Both the position numbers and the translations under genes were made by a program. Below the pieces are notes generated by a model. It was given only the letters and a program-made list of their open reading frames with translations. It was not told where the DNA came from and did no database searches. From Microcoleus sp. FACHB-831 (lineage in GTDB: Bacteria > Cyanobacteriota > Cyanobacteriia > Cyanobacteriales > FACHB-T130): a stretch of 58,930 nucleotides of DNA. Every line of letters starts with the position of its first letter. Position 1 is the stretch's first letter. The stretch is taken from the NCBI RefSeq assembly GCF_014695585.1, contig NZ_JACJON010000074.1, positions 1 to 58,930 on the forward strand, written 5' to 3'. Shown one piece after another: positions 45,864-53,699 of this stretch.

Positions 45864-45910
45864 GAGGCAGAGCCTCTCTAATTCATTCCCAGGCTATGCC
45901 TGGGAACGAG
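45864..45910. repeat. GAGGC..GCCTC and TTCCCAGGC..GCCTGGGAA dispersed repeat
   Basis: Two small hairpins in tandem (45864-45876 and 45886-45906), the second followed by CGAG. This composite is a frequent spacer repeat in cyanobacteria. It lies between the nuclease and PAP/fibrillin genes, both on the minus strand. Confidence 0.65.
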
Positions 45911-45948
45911 TAAAAAAGGCTAAATTCCAGATTTTATAATTCCATCCT

Positions 45949-46530
45949 TTAGGCTTTAGTCAGCACAAATACACTTCCTTGGTTGCCGCGACTAATTCGC
46001 AGGTCATTATCTAGATAGGTGGTATCTAACCACGCTTGTTGATTTTCTGAATTGATATTAAAGTCAATCGCCGGGAAGGTTTTGCCCATTTCAATTTGCT
46101 CAATAAACTCAGATGGAGTCTGATAGCCGATTAAACGTTGCAAACCAGAAATGGAACGCTGAAATTGTACCTGTACTCGGCGTTCAGACAGAGGGGTAAA
46201 CCGGGCGGTAACGCTGACTATCCCTTCAAGATAAGGCAGCCCATAGACTTCGGCGATGTTGTACACTTTAGCTTCTTTGGCGCGGATGCATTGATATATT
46301 TGACCGAGTTTTAGCAAGGGCAGGGCGTCGATGTTTAAAAGCCCTCCACTGGTGGTGTAAAGCAGACGCCAATTGCCATCGAGCAGTTCGGGTGCTTCAA
46401 TTGGTCGGGGGGTGGGGTTGCGGTCTTCGAGTTGGGCAACTGCTGCCAAAATTGCTTGTTTGTCGGTTTCGGTTGCTAGCAGGCCACGATTCTTACCAGC
46501 GATCGCTTCTAACAGTGCTGATTTCTTCAT
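45949..46530 (-). CDS. PAP/fibrillin family protein (plastoglobulin-like)
   Basis: A 193-residue lipocalin-like protein of the PAP/fibrillin family, in plants associated with plastoglobules and thylakoid protection. The signature LLDGNWRLLYTTSGGLLN and the RVQVQFQRSISGLQ and LDTTYLDNDLRISRGNQGSVFV blocks are present. It lacks a signal peptide, so it probably sits on the cytoplasmic face of thylakoids. It is divergent from the DUF3134 gene. Confidence 0.9.
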   Translation of the reverse strand: MKKSALLEAIAGKNRGLLATETDKQAILAAVAQLEDRNPTPRPIEAPELLDGNWRLLYTTSGGLLNIDALPLLKLGQIYQCIRAKEAKVYNIAEVYGLPYLEGIVSVTARFTPLSERRVQVQFQRSISGLQRLIGYQTPSEFIEQIEMGKTFPAIDFNINSENQQAWLDTTYLDNDLRISRGNQGSVFVLTKA

Positions 46531-46628
46531 AAATTTTTATAAGTCTTTGCTTGACAGAGCATAGTATCCAGGTTATCAACTACAATTTTGGCAGTGCTAA
46601 AGTCTGGATGTCTAATCCCCCCATTTCT

Positions 46629-46877
46629 ATGTATAATCCTGCCTTACGTGAAGAACCCCGTCATAGACCTGCTGCTGTAATTCCCTTGCAGCAAGAACCT
46701 TCCATTCTTAACTGGCTACAATCAACGGGACGCTTGCTGCCGCGCGATGCCAAAGACGATCAATATGGCCTTGAAGCTGAAGGCGATATCAACGAACTGA
46801 TGGGGGTCGATGATACTTTCGTCGACGATGTTGATATCGATGACGATGACAGCGATATCGCTTTGGATGAGGAATAG
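46629..46877 (+). CDS. DUF3134 family protein
   Basis: An 82-residue acidic protein. MYNPALREEPRHRPAAVIPL, then EPSILNWLQSTGRLLPRD, match DUF3134, a small cyanobacterial family of unknown function. The last 25 residues are mostly aspartate and glutamate. Frames starting at 46551 and 46608 are open, but the family N-terminus favours the ATG at 46629. It is 57 bases before mraY in the same direction. Confidence 0.82.
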   Translation: MYNPALREEPRHRPAAVIPLQQEPSILNWLQSTGRLLPRDAKDDQYGLEAEGDINELMGVDDTFVDDVDIDDDDSDIALDEE

Positions 46878-46934
46878 TTCCCTGACGCAGCTACCCGCTG
46901 CGTGAAAGTTTAAACAGGGCGTAATGGGTGTGGA

Positions 46935-48044
46935 GTGAACGGTAAATCTGTGGACGCTAAATTATTTTCTGGCCAGTCGTTAAAGCCTTCAGGAACCAGC
47001 TTGCTCGTGTTGCTGGGATTGGGTGTAACGCTGGCTTCACTATTTTTGGATTGGATAAACGGTAAATTGCCAATTTTGGCACTCTCCCTAACCTTGCCAT
47101 TGTGGGTTTCTGCCTTGTCTGTGGCTGCTTTAGGCTTCTGGGCAGTCCCATTCTTGCAAGCACTCAAAGCTGGGCAATTTATTCGCGAGGATGGCCCTCA
47201 AGCTCATTTGAAAAAAGCAGGCACTCCAACGATGGGCGGTGTGTTTGTTGTTCCGGTGGGAATTGCGATCGCTCTGGTATGGTCGGGATTTTCCTCAGAA
47301 GTTATTGCTACTTCGCTTTTGACTCTAGCCTACGCAGGTATGGGCTGGCTGGATGATTGGCAAAAAATCCGAGGTCGGTCTAATAAAGGTCTGTCGCCAC
47401 AGATGAAACTGCTGCTGCAAATTGCTTTTGGCATTTTGTTTTGCGCGTGGCTTTTTTTAAATCAACCAGCTAGCATCACCACTATTGCCTTACCTTTTGG
47501 CTTGGCAATTCCTTTAGGGTTGCTGTTTTGGCCGTTGGCTGTGTTCGTCCAAGTGGCTGAGAGCAACGCAACAAATTTAACAGATGGCGTAGATGGATTG
47601 GCTGCGGGGACGGGCGCGATCGCGCTTTTGGGTCTTGCTGCCCTAATTGCTCCAACTTACCCCACTCTGGCGATCTTCTGCGCTTGCATGAGCGGCTGTT
47701 ACCTTGGCTTCGTAGTCCACAACCGCAATAAAGCCAGCGTCTTCATGGGCGATACTGGTTCTATGGCACTGGGAGGCGCACTGGCAGGGGTAGGGCTGGC
47801 AAGTCAGTCTCTATGGCCGCTGTTTATCCTCAGCGGTATTTTCTTTGTTGAAGCCATCTCCGTTATGGCTCAAGTCGGCTACTATAAAGCCACAAAAGGC
47901 CCAGATGGTGTTGGCAAGCGCTTGCTGAAAATGGCACCAATCCACCACCATTTAGAATTGAGTGGGTGGACAGAAACTCAAGTTGTGGCTGTGTTTTATG
48001 TAGTTGCTGCGCTTCTGGCTGTTCTAGCTTTCATCCTGAAATAA
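46935..48044 (+). CDS. mraY: Phospho-N-acetylmuramoyl-pentapeptide transferase
   Basis: A 369-residue, ten-span membrane enzyme that makes lipid I for peptidoglycan synthesis. The magnesium and nucleotide sites are seen in KKAGTPTMGGVFVV, GWLDDWQKI, ATNLTDGVDGLAAGTGAIA and VFMGDTGSMALGG, and MAPIHHHLELSGW near the end is the MraY signature. It starts with GTG. A strong palindromic terminator follows. It is not in a division-cell-wall cluster here, as usual for cyanobacteria. Confidence 0.97.
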   Translation: MNGKSVDAKLFSGQSLKPSGTSLLVLLGLGVTLASLFLDWINGKLPILALSLTLPLWVSALSVAALGFWAVPFLQALKAGQFIREDGPQAHLKKAGTPTMGGVFVVPVGIAIALVWSGFSSEVIATSLLTLAYAGMGWLDDWQKIRGRSNKGLSPQMKLLLQIAFGILFCAWLFLNQPASITTIALPFGLAIPLGLLFWPLAVFVQVAESNATNLTDGVDGLAAGTGAIALLGLAALIAPTYPTLAIFCACMSGCYLGFVVHNRNKASVFMGDTGSMALGGALAGVGLASQSLWPLFILSGIFFVEAISVMAQVGYYKATKGPDGVGKRLLKMAPIHHHLELSGWTETQVVAVFYVVAALLAVLAFILK

Positions 48045-48073
48045 AAGATTTTTATCGCCAGTAAACGCAGATG

Positions 48074-48107
48074 AACGCAGATAATTATCTGCGTTTATTT
48101 GTTTTTA
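48074..48107 (+). terminator. mraY terminator palindrome
   Basis: AACGCAGATAATTATCTGCG then TT forms a perfect 22-base palindrome (48074-48095), followed by TATTTGTTTTTA. It lies 30 bases after the mraY stop. Confidence 0.75.
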
Positions 48108-48187
48108 TAAAGATGGTGATGCCAAAAGGAACTGAAGCCGAGATAATTCAATAAAGGGTAATTTTTAAGGTTTAAAGTTTTTACCCG

Positions 48188-49132
48188 ATGAACCAAAATT
48201 TACCAAGAGTTGCTGTTGTTGTGCCCGTCTATAATGGCGAGGCGGATTTACCAGATTTAATTAGTTGTCTGCGATCGCAAACTTACCCAGCAGACTTAGT
48301 AGACTATTTGCTGGTAGACAATAACAGCAGCGATCGCACCGCCACCATCCTTCAAGAAGCCGCCGCCTCAAACGAAATAACAATCTGCCCGTTAATAGAA
48401 AACCAAATTCAAAGTTCCTACGCCGCTCGCAATGCTGGCATCCGCGCCGCAACTGCGGAAATTATCGCTTTCACCGACGCAGATTGCCGCCCTCAGCCTA
48501 ACTGGTTGCACGAACTAATTCAGCCCTTCATTAACCCAACTGTTGGTATCGTCGCCGGTGAAATTGTCGCCCTCCCCGGTAAAACTCTCCTCGAACAACA
48601 CGCCACGAGCGGCGATACTCTATCGCAAAAGCACACCCTAGCGCATCCCTTCTGTCCATACGGTCAAACTGCTAATTTAGCCATACGGCGGCAAATATTC
48701 GAGCAAGTAGGTTTATTTCGTCCTTACCTCACCACAGGCGGCGATGCTGATATTTGTTGGCGCATCCAGAAGCAAAGCGAATGGCAATTGCAGTTTGCTC
48801 CCGATGCCATCGTTCAACATCGACATAGAGCTACCCTGCGCGAATTGCAAAGCCAATGGCGTCGCTACGGGCAATCAAATCGCTACTTGCACGAGCTGCA
48901 TGGGGTAGATTTGATGAGGGAATTCACCCCTCAAGAATATTTTTATCGCTTGAGTCGGTGGCTGCTTAAAGAATTACCGATAACAAGTGTAAAATTCATC
49001 GCTGGCAAAGCTACGCTCGTAGACTTGGTGAGTACGCCGATTGGCTTGGTGAACGTGCGATCGCGTTCTGATGGGCAACGGGAAGCAAAACTCTCAGAAC
49101 AAGCTAAAGCGATCGCTTGGCTAACCAAATAG
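48188..49132 (+). CDS. Family 2 glycosyltransferase
   Basis: A 314-residue GT-A glycosyltransferase: VAVVVPVYNGEADLPDLISC, LVDNNSSDRT, then FTDADCRPQPNW with the metal-binding DxD-like site and FRPYLTTGGDADICWRIQ with the acceptor-site acidic residues. The last 80 residues contain weak hydrophobic segments. It differs from the glycosyltransferase near 10.4 kb in sequence and length. Product unknown. Confidence 0.9.
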   Translation: MNQNLPRVAVVVPVYNGEADLPDLISCLRSQTYPADLVDYLLVDNNSSDRTATILQEAAASNEITICPLIENQIQSSYAARNAGIRAATAEIIAFTDADCRPQPNWLHELIQPFINPTVGIVAGEIVALPGKTLLEQHATSGDTLSQKHTLAHPFCPYGQTANLAIRRQIFEQVGLFRPYLTTGGDADICWRIQKQSEWQLQFAPDAIVQHRHRATLRELQSQWRRYGQSNRYLHELHGVDLMREFTPQEYFYRLSRWLLKELPITSVKFIAGKATLVDLVSTPIGLVNVRSRSDGQREAKLSEQAKAIAWLTK

Positions 49133-49150
49133 ACGAGCAGAAGATCTTCT

Positions 49151-49173
49151 AGAGACGGCGAGCTATCGCGTCT
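49151..49173. repeat. Dispersed palindrome, GAGACG..CGTCTC family
   Basis: AGAGACGGCGAGCTATCGCG then TCT, a near-palindromic copy of the element seen at 4875. It lies just after the glycosyltransferase stop. Confidence 0.6.
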
Positions 49174-49325
49174 GCGATAATTCTAGGTAACTTTACGCCA
49201 AAATTATCAAACTTGAAGCAGAATATATCAAAAAAGGTAGCATTTGTATAGCCCAGAATTCCGAACAAATAGGCTCAAAAAAAGTTCGCTAGATTAAAAA
49301 AAAACTAGCGGCAAAGGTGAAATAA

Positions 49326-50012
49326 ATGTCAGCACAATTGTTACTTGTAGATGACGAACCCGGCTTGCGCGAAGCAGTACAAGCCTATTTGGAAGACAGC
49401 GATTTTAAAGTTCAGGTAGCCAGCAACGCCCGCGACGCCTGGGATATCCTGCAAAAGAACCCCCCTGACTTAGTAATATCAGACGTTATGATGCCCCAGG
49501 TGGATGGCTATCAGTTCCTCAAACAAATGCGCGAAGACCCCCGCTTTAAGGCCCTGCCAGTCGTGTTTTTAACTGCCAGAGGCATGAAGTCAGACCGCAT
49601 CCAGGGTTATCAAGCGGGTTGCGATGCTTATCTCCCCAAGCCATTTGACCCGGATGAGTTAGTGGCTATTGTGGGAAATTTGCTGGAACGTCGTGCGGCG
49701 ACAGCGACGGCAGCTGGTGGGACTACGGATATTGACGAGATTGCAAAGCAGATTGCACAAATTAGAGCGATGTTAGAAGGACGGACGGGAATCGTCCAGA
49801 CGCCTTCGCCCATCCGCATCGACTTAACGCCGCGAGAGCAAAGTGTTTTAGACTTGGTGGCGCAAGGGCTGATGAATAAAGAAATAGCCCGCCGCTTAGA
49901 TACCAGCGTCCGCAACGTCGAGAAGTACGTCAGCCGCTTGTTTAGCAAGACTGGAACTAATAGCCGTACTGAGTTGGTGCGCTATGCTTTGGAACACGGT
50001 TTGACTAAGTGA
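49326..50012 (+). CDS. Response regulator, REC plus LuxR-type HTH (Ycf29-like)
   Basis: A 228-residue two-component regulator. The receiver has the acidic pocket (LLLVDDEPGLREAV), the phospho-acceptor in LVISDVMMPQVDGYQFL and the conserved lysine in AYLPKPFDPDEL. The C-terminus is a LuxR/NarL HTH (LTPREQSVLDLVAQGLMNKE). Sequence and length resemble the Ycf29 regulators of cyanobacteria and red algal plastids. No histidine kinase lies next to it, so its signal is unknown. Confidence 0.9.
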   Translation: MSAQLLLVDDEPGLREAVQAYLEDSDFKVQVASNARDAWDILQKNPPDLVISDVMMPQVDGYQFLKQMREDPRFKALPVVFLTARGMKSDRIQGYQAGCDAYLPKPFDPDELVAIVGNLLERRAATATAAGGTTDIDEIAKQIAQIRAMLEGRTGIVQTPSPIRIDLTPREQSVLDLVAQGLMNKEIARRLDTSVRNVEKYVSRLFSKTGTNSRTELVRYALEHGLTK

Positions 50013-50180
50013 CTATTTCAGATGGGGCATACCCAATGCCCCTTTTTCATTAGATGAGGGCGATCGCTCCTGCTATTGTGAAGCAAGATTACAACTTTTT
50101 AAGAAAGTTATTGTTTCTCATCTAATTTCTCAGGTGATTGTTATCTTCGTTAGATACATTACAAAAGACGAATAAAAGAT

Positions 50181-50300
50181 ATGCAATTTTCAAAATCACC
50201 AAAACACCTGGGTCAATCAATCTCTATGGCTTTCCTTCAAGTGGCGATGAGCCTTGGCATCATTGGATTGATGATTATGCAAACTGGTGTGGTGGAATAA
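50181..50300 (+). CDS. Candidate 39-residue membrane peptide
   Basis: An ATG frame encodes MQFSKSPKHLGQSISMAFLQ then VAMSLGIIGLMIMQTGVVE. That is a basic N-terminus and a single membrane helix of about 22 residues. It is followed 27 bases later by an 11-bp hairpin. The ribosome site is weak. An overlapping TTG frame (50138-50341) is longer but has no family features. I prefer the short one because of its transmembrane character, with low confidence. Confidence 0.35.
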   Translation: MQFSKSPKHLGQSISMAFLQVAMSLGIIGLMIMQTGVVE

Positions 50301-50327
50301 ATCTTCTCATTTTTGAGAATTTACAAT

Positions 50328-50357
50328 GCAAAGCCGCTTAGAAATGAGCGGCTTTGC
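50328..50357 (+). terminator. 11-bp hairpin after the small membrane peptide
   Basis: GCAAAGCCGCT (50328-50338) pairs exactly with AGCGGCTTTGC (50347-50357) around an 8-base loop. There is no long T run. Confidence 0.55.
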
Positions 50358-50649
50358 TGTCTAGGTTAGAAGTAATTGGATATAGCTAATTATAACTAGA
50401 CCAGCCTCTACCTAAAGGAATAAATCCAGTGAGTTAATATAGTTTTAGCACCTGTGCTATTTAGTAGCTCAGGTGCAGCCAGCCTTTAATATCGGTAATT
50501 AACAAGAGTTAGGGCGCTGGCTATAAGGTTAAATTTATTAGTTTCAGAATTACCTGCGATCGCGCAGATATTTACTGCTCTCCAAAAATAAAATTTACAA
50601 CTACTTAATCACCAACAAGCTAAAGAAATTCACTAGATAAGCATAGAAA

Positions 50650-50724
50650 GTGAATTTAATTTATTCTCTCGGTGTTAGTCCTGATGGGCAAACTCTTGCT
50701 AGTAGCAGTGAAAATAAGACCTAG
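50650..50724 (+). pseudogene. WD40-repeat fragment
   Basis: Twenty-four codons encode VNLIYSLGVSPDGQTLASSS then ENKT before a stop. The SPDGQTLASSSENKT part is the typical core of a cyanobacterial WD40 blade. Stops precede it closely upstream, so it is an isolated relic. Confidence 0.45.
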
Positions 50725-50768
50725 ACAGCAATCCTCTCACCTACAGACACAGCTTTTATGTGGAGGGG

Positions 50769-50834
50769 GTTTGGGGGACGCACCCGTCCCCCAACAGGGG
50801 GTTTGGGGGTCTCCCCCCAATTCCGGGTTTTTCT
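50769..50834. repeat. GGGGG..CCCCCCAATTCCGG dispersed element, copy 2
   Basis: A 9-bp hairpin (TTGGGGGAC / GTCCCCCAA) is followed by TTTGGGGGTCTCCCCCCAAT and TCCGGGTTTTTC. The second half matches copy 1 at 31542 nearly base for base. Confidence 0.65.
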
Positions 50835-50865
50835 CACCTATGTAGAGGGTGCTTAGGGCCTTTGC

Positions 50866-51639
50866 TCAAGAAATATTTGCGTTCGCCTTATAAACCTCTG
50901 GTAGCTGCCACCAAGGAACTTGAGGATATTCATGGTGTTCCTCATGGTAGCCAAAATGATAGCAGGTGATAAATGACCACAAAATTGGCAGGGCATTACT
51001 TTGGGCACGATGACGATTAGTGTAGCCGCCTTCTGGCTCGCGGTGGGGTAGAAAAGTGCCAAAATAAAACAATTGGACGGAACTCAAAAGTGAGGGAATA
51101 ACCCAAAATAAAGTTAGATTTATTTCGGGTATGTGTAGCGTGTAAGTAATCAGGTTATAAATCGCCATCAGACCTATGACCCGCGTCCAGCTCCAGTAGC
51201 GCATCATAAAAGAAACGTACCAGGCAAAGAAATTTTTGCGCTTGTTGTCGTGAAAATCTGGATCTAATTCGCTAGCCGGATGTTGATGGTGCAAACCATG
51301 CTTTTTGAGCAATTTATCATAAGGTAATAGTGCATAAACTAATAATGCTACTGTACCGATAAAATTATTAATTTTGCGATTTTGGGGAAATACCACTCCA
51401 TGCATGGCATCGTGAGCCGTAATGAATAATCCCGTGTAGAGGAAGGTTTGCCAAACCATGAGTGGTAATCTCCATAAAATAGGAATTTTGGAGACATCAA
51501 GGGAGCATAAGAAAACAAGGCTAGTCGCCCATATTCCAATAATGCCTAAAGCAATTACCAGTCCATGAGGTGTAGTTTCACTTTTTGCTTTTGGGGTAAT
51601 GTTTGTTAGTTGCATGGCTACTTGGTCAGATTGAAACAC
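50866..51639 (-). CDS. crtW: Beta-carotene ketolase, CrtW type
   Basis: A 257-residue di-iron membrane oxygenase. The histidine boxes are present: TAHDAMHGVVFP, KKHGLHHQHPASELDPDFH and FGYHEEHHEYPQVPWWQLPE. The stretch QLFYFGTFLPHREPEGGYTN is specific for CrtW rather than fatty acid desaturases. It should add keto groups to beta-carotene to give echinenone or canthaxanthin. The GTG start has GGAG six bases upstream. An hli gene lies 0.3 kb away in the same direction. Confidence 0.93.
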   Translation of the reverse strand: MFQSDQVAMQLTNITPKAKSETTPHGLVIALGIIGIWATSLVFLCSLDVSKIPILWRLPLMVWQTFLYTGLFITAHDAMHGVVFPQNRKINNFIGTVALLVYALLPYDKLLKKHGLHHQHPASELDPDFHDNKRKNFFAWYVSFMMRYWSWTRVIGLMAIYNLITYTLHIPEINLTLFWVIPSLLSSVQLFYFGTFLPHREPEGGYTNRHRAQSNALPILWSFITCYHFGYHEEHHEYPQVPWWQLPEVYKANANIS

Positions 51640-51944
51640 AATTTACTCCGCATATCTTAAAAGTGAAGATTTACAAGCTAGATAATTAGCCTGCAAATGA
51701 GAAAATACTCGCGATCGCAAATCCACTGTATTAAGCAATGTAAAGCTACTATAGCTAGTGTAAAGCGATCGCAGCCGAAGCGCAGAAGCGGATATCCCTC
51801 CGCCGTGCCTGCGGTGTATGCCCGAAGCCCGGTGATATGCGTTGCGTAAGAGTTTAAATTCCTTGCCAGCCTCTTGCCTCCCCTCTTGGGCATTAGTACT
51901 GGTGTGGAACGCGATCGCCCGCCGAGACATAAGATAGTAAATTT
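51640..51944. other. Spacer between crtW and hli
   Basis: A 305-base stretch rich in HIP1-like and CCGCC/GGCGG short repeats. A 95-codon frame on the minus strand (51643-51930) looks like a by-product of this composition and has no family features. Confidence 0.5.
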
Positions 51945-52154
51945 TTACTGGCTAATATTCGGAAGCAGGTTAAGCAAGTCACGAACCACGCTATAGCCAG
52001 CCAGATCCCAAAGTAAGTAAGCTAAAAAGCCGATCATAGCCAAGCGCCCATTCCACAGCTCAGCCTGGGGATTCCAGCCAAAAATAAAGCTATTGCGGTC
52101 TAAGCCATTGTAGGCTGTAGCAACAGGGGGTAAATCTGTAGTACGAGTTTCCAT
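51945..52154 (-). CDS. High-light-inducible protein (Hlip), chlorophyll-binding
   Basis: A 69-residue single-span thylakoid protein with the chlorophyll-binding motif ELWNGRLAMIGFLAYLLWDL (E..NGR.AMIGF), the ancestor-like helix of the light-harvesting superfamily. The N-terminal 30 residues, containing NSFIFGWNPQAE, are usual for Hlip. These proteins bind chlorophyll and carotenoid and protect photosystem II intermediates under excess light. Upstream regulatory sequence was not decoded. The nearby crtW and the psb34 gene elsewhere in the window fit the same theme. Confidence 0.95.
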   Translation of the reverse strand: METRTTDLPPVATAYNGLDRNSFIFGWNPQAELWNGRLAMIGFLAYLLWDLAGYSVVRDLLNLLPNISQ

Positions 52155-52512
52155 TGTTTACATTCCTTAATAAATTTGTTATGTCCTCATCCTAGCCATG
52201 CACCAACCTACTGCGCTCTGCCTTTAGTTCCAAACTGCATACAGTTCTAAAGGGAGATGAGGAGTGTTTGGAGAAAGTGGCGTAGTACACAAAATTAATC
52301 AAACACTAAACTATTCCATTGGGAAGAGGAGTTATTGCCCCTAGCTGTTCATAAAGTTAAGCAAAAATGTCACTAATAGCCCGTGAATATGCCTTTGGCG
52401 GCGGGAGAGAATACCTCAGTTGTCATCGAATATCTGACCGTAGCTAGAAGGTTTTTCTGTTGTTATTAAACAATCTATAAAAGATATCAGCAGTATTTTA
52501 TGGAAGGAAATA
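52155..52512. other. Divergent promoter spacer between hli and an SDR gene
   Basis: These 358 bases have no coding frame with any support. Both flanking genes start here, so their promoters must lie within it. No clear operator palindrome was found. Confidence 0.45.
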
Positions 52513-53334
52513 ATGGCTTCTACAGTACTTATTACAGGTGCTTCCCAAGGCATCGGCAAAGCAACAGCTGAACTATTTGCCAGCAAAGGAGAATATAACA
52601 TTGTACTCGCTGCTCGTCAGCCCGACAGATTGGAAGCTGTAGCCCAAGATTTGCAAAAACTAGGTCATTCAGCGCTAGCCGTCCCCACAGATGTCAGAGA
52701 TCCTGACCAAGTACAGGCGCTAGTCCAAAAAGCGCTAGATCGCTTTGGCTCTATCGACGTACTAATTAACAATGCAGGTCGCTACATATCGGGGCCAGCT
52801 GATAAATTTTCTTTAGAAGATTGGCATAAAACTATAGACCTAAATTTGTGGGGATATATCCACACAATTCATGCCCTACTGCCGCATTTTTTACAGCGAG
52901 GAAGCGGAACAATTGTTAATCTCAGTTCTATCGGCGGCAAAGTTCCTATTGCGTATTTAGTGCCTTACTCTACTAGCAAGTTTGCTGTTACCGGATTGAC
53001 AGAATCGCTGCACGCGGAACTAGCACCCAAAGGCATCCATGTTTGTGGTATTTATCCGAATTTGATCAAGAGTAGCTTGATGGAACGGGCTATCTTTCGA
53101 GGCATAGATGATGAGGATGCTCAAGCCCGTCGCGAACAGCTTAATATGGTGTTAAAGGTTCCGGTAGTGGAAAAGCCTGAAGATGTGGCAAAAGCAATTT
53201 GGGATGCGGTGAAACATAAGAAGTCTGAGGTTGTTGTCGGTTCTGCGAACTTATCGCAGGCTTCTTATCGGCTGTTTCCTGGTTTGATGCAGTGGGTGTT
53301 TAGAAAAACCTTCCAGTTGAAAGATAGCGTTTGA
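52513..53334 (+). CDS. Short-chain dehydrogenase/reductase
   Basis: A 273-residue classical SDR using NAD(P). The cofactor site is ITGASQGIGKAT, the structural motif INNAGRY, and the catalytic tetrad serine, tyrosine and lysine are in NLSSIGG and VPYSTSKFA. The C-terminal 70 residues are longer than the minimal fold and include AKAIWDAVKHKKSEVVV, typical of the DltE-like or retinol-dehydrogenase-like SDRs. Substrate not known. A small frame overlaps its stop codon. Confidence 0.92.
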   Translation: MASTVLITGASQGIGKATAELFASKGEYNIVLAARQPDRLEAVAQDLQKLGHSALAVPTDVRDPDQVQALVQKALDRFGSIDVLINNAGRYISGPADKFSLEDWHKTIDLNLWGYIHTIHALLPHFLQRGSGTIVNLSSIGGKVPIAYLVPYSTSKFAVTGLTESLHAELAPKGIHVCGIYPNLIKSSLMERAIFRGIDDEDAQARREQLNMVLKVPVVEKPEDVAKAIWDAVKHKKSEVVVGSANLSQASYRLFPGLMQWVFRKTFQLKDSV

Positions 53335-53501
53335 ACTCAAAGCTTGAGCCAAAAATACGGTGGATTATTAGTATTTTCTTTGTTAGGGCAGCTTTTGTTA
53401 AAGGTTTATCGCTTGTTGCTAAAACAGGAAGGATGATAGGCGCGGCAATTGCTGCTCTAACTCTTAGAGCTATAACAGTTGCTCCGCCATCAATTTTTTA
53501 A
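53331..53501 (+). CDS. Candidate 56-residue hydrophobic protein overlapping the SDR stop
   Basis: A TTG start at 53331 overlaps the SDR stop (TTGA). The frame encodes MNSKLEPKIRWIISIFFVRA followed by AFVKGLSLVAKTGRM and a second hydrophobic stretch (IGAAIAALTLRAITVA). The overlap suggests translational coupling. There is no family match and the codon bias cannot be judged by eye, so this is tentative. Confidence 0.35.
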   Translation: MNSKLEPKIRWIISIFFVRAAFVKGLSLVAKTGRMIGAAIAALTLRAITVAPPSIF

Positions 53502-53699
53502 ATAAGTCGTTAAGTTTGATAAGAGATTAATTTAGCTTAAAAATAAATAGATAATAGGTAAAAATAACAATGCTTGAATAGCTTTTTAGATAAAGATTTA
53601 AATTGTAATTGCTATTAACTTTTTCTATAGATACACTGGGAAGCGATCGCAATTTAGATACAAGCGATCGCTCCTTTTGCACATCCCGCTAACAAATAG
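53502..53699. other. AT-rich spacer with two HIP1-like sites
   Basis: About 200 AT-rich bases between the SDR-associated frame and the PHP gene, with GCGATCGC sites at about 53643 and 53665 and nothing else recognisable. Confidence 0.5.

Larger units (their letters stand above)
50358..50865. other. Spacer holding decayed sequence and a repeat
   Basis: About 500 bases without a complete gene. It contains a WD-repeat-like fragment (50650-50724) and a two-hairpin dispersed element (50769-50834). The rest is AT-rich and featureless. Confidence 0.5.

Noticed and set aside
50138-50341. 67-codon TTG frame overlapping the 39-residue candidate
   Set aside because: It has no recognisable domain and runs through the hairpin at 50328-50357. 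The ATG frame with a membrane helix is the better candidate, although neither is certain.
51643-51930. 95-codon minus frame between crtW and hli
   Set aside because: Arginine- and serine-rich translation of GC-rich palindromic repeats and HIP1 sites; no start signal or family match.
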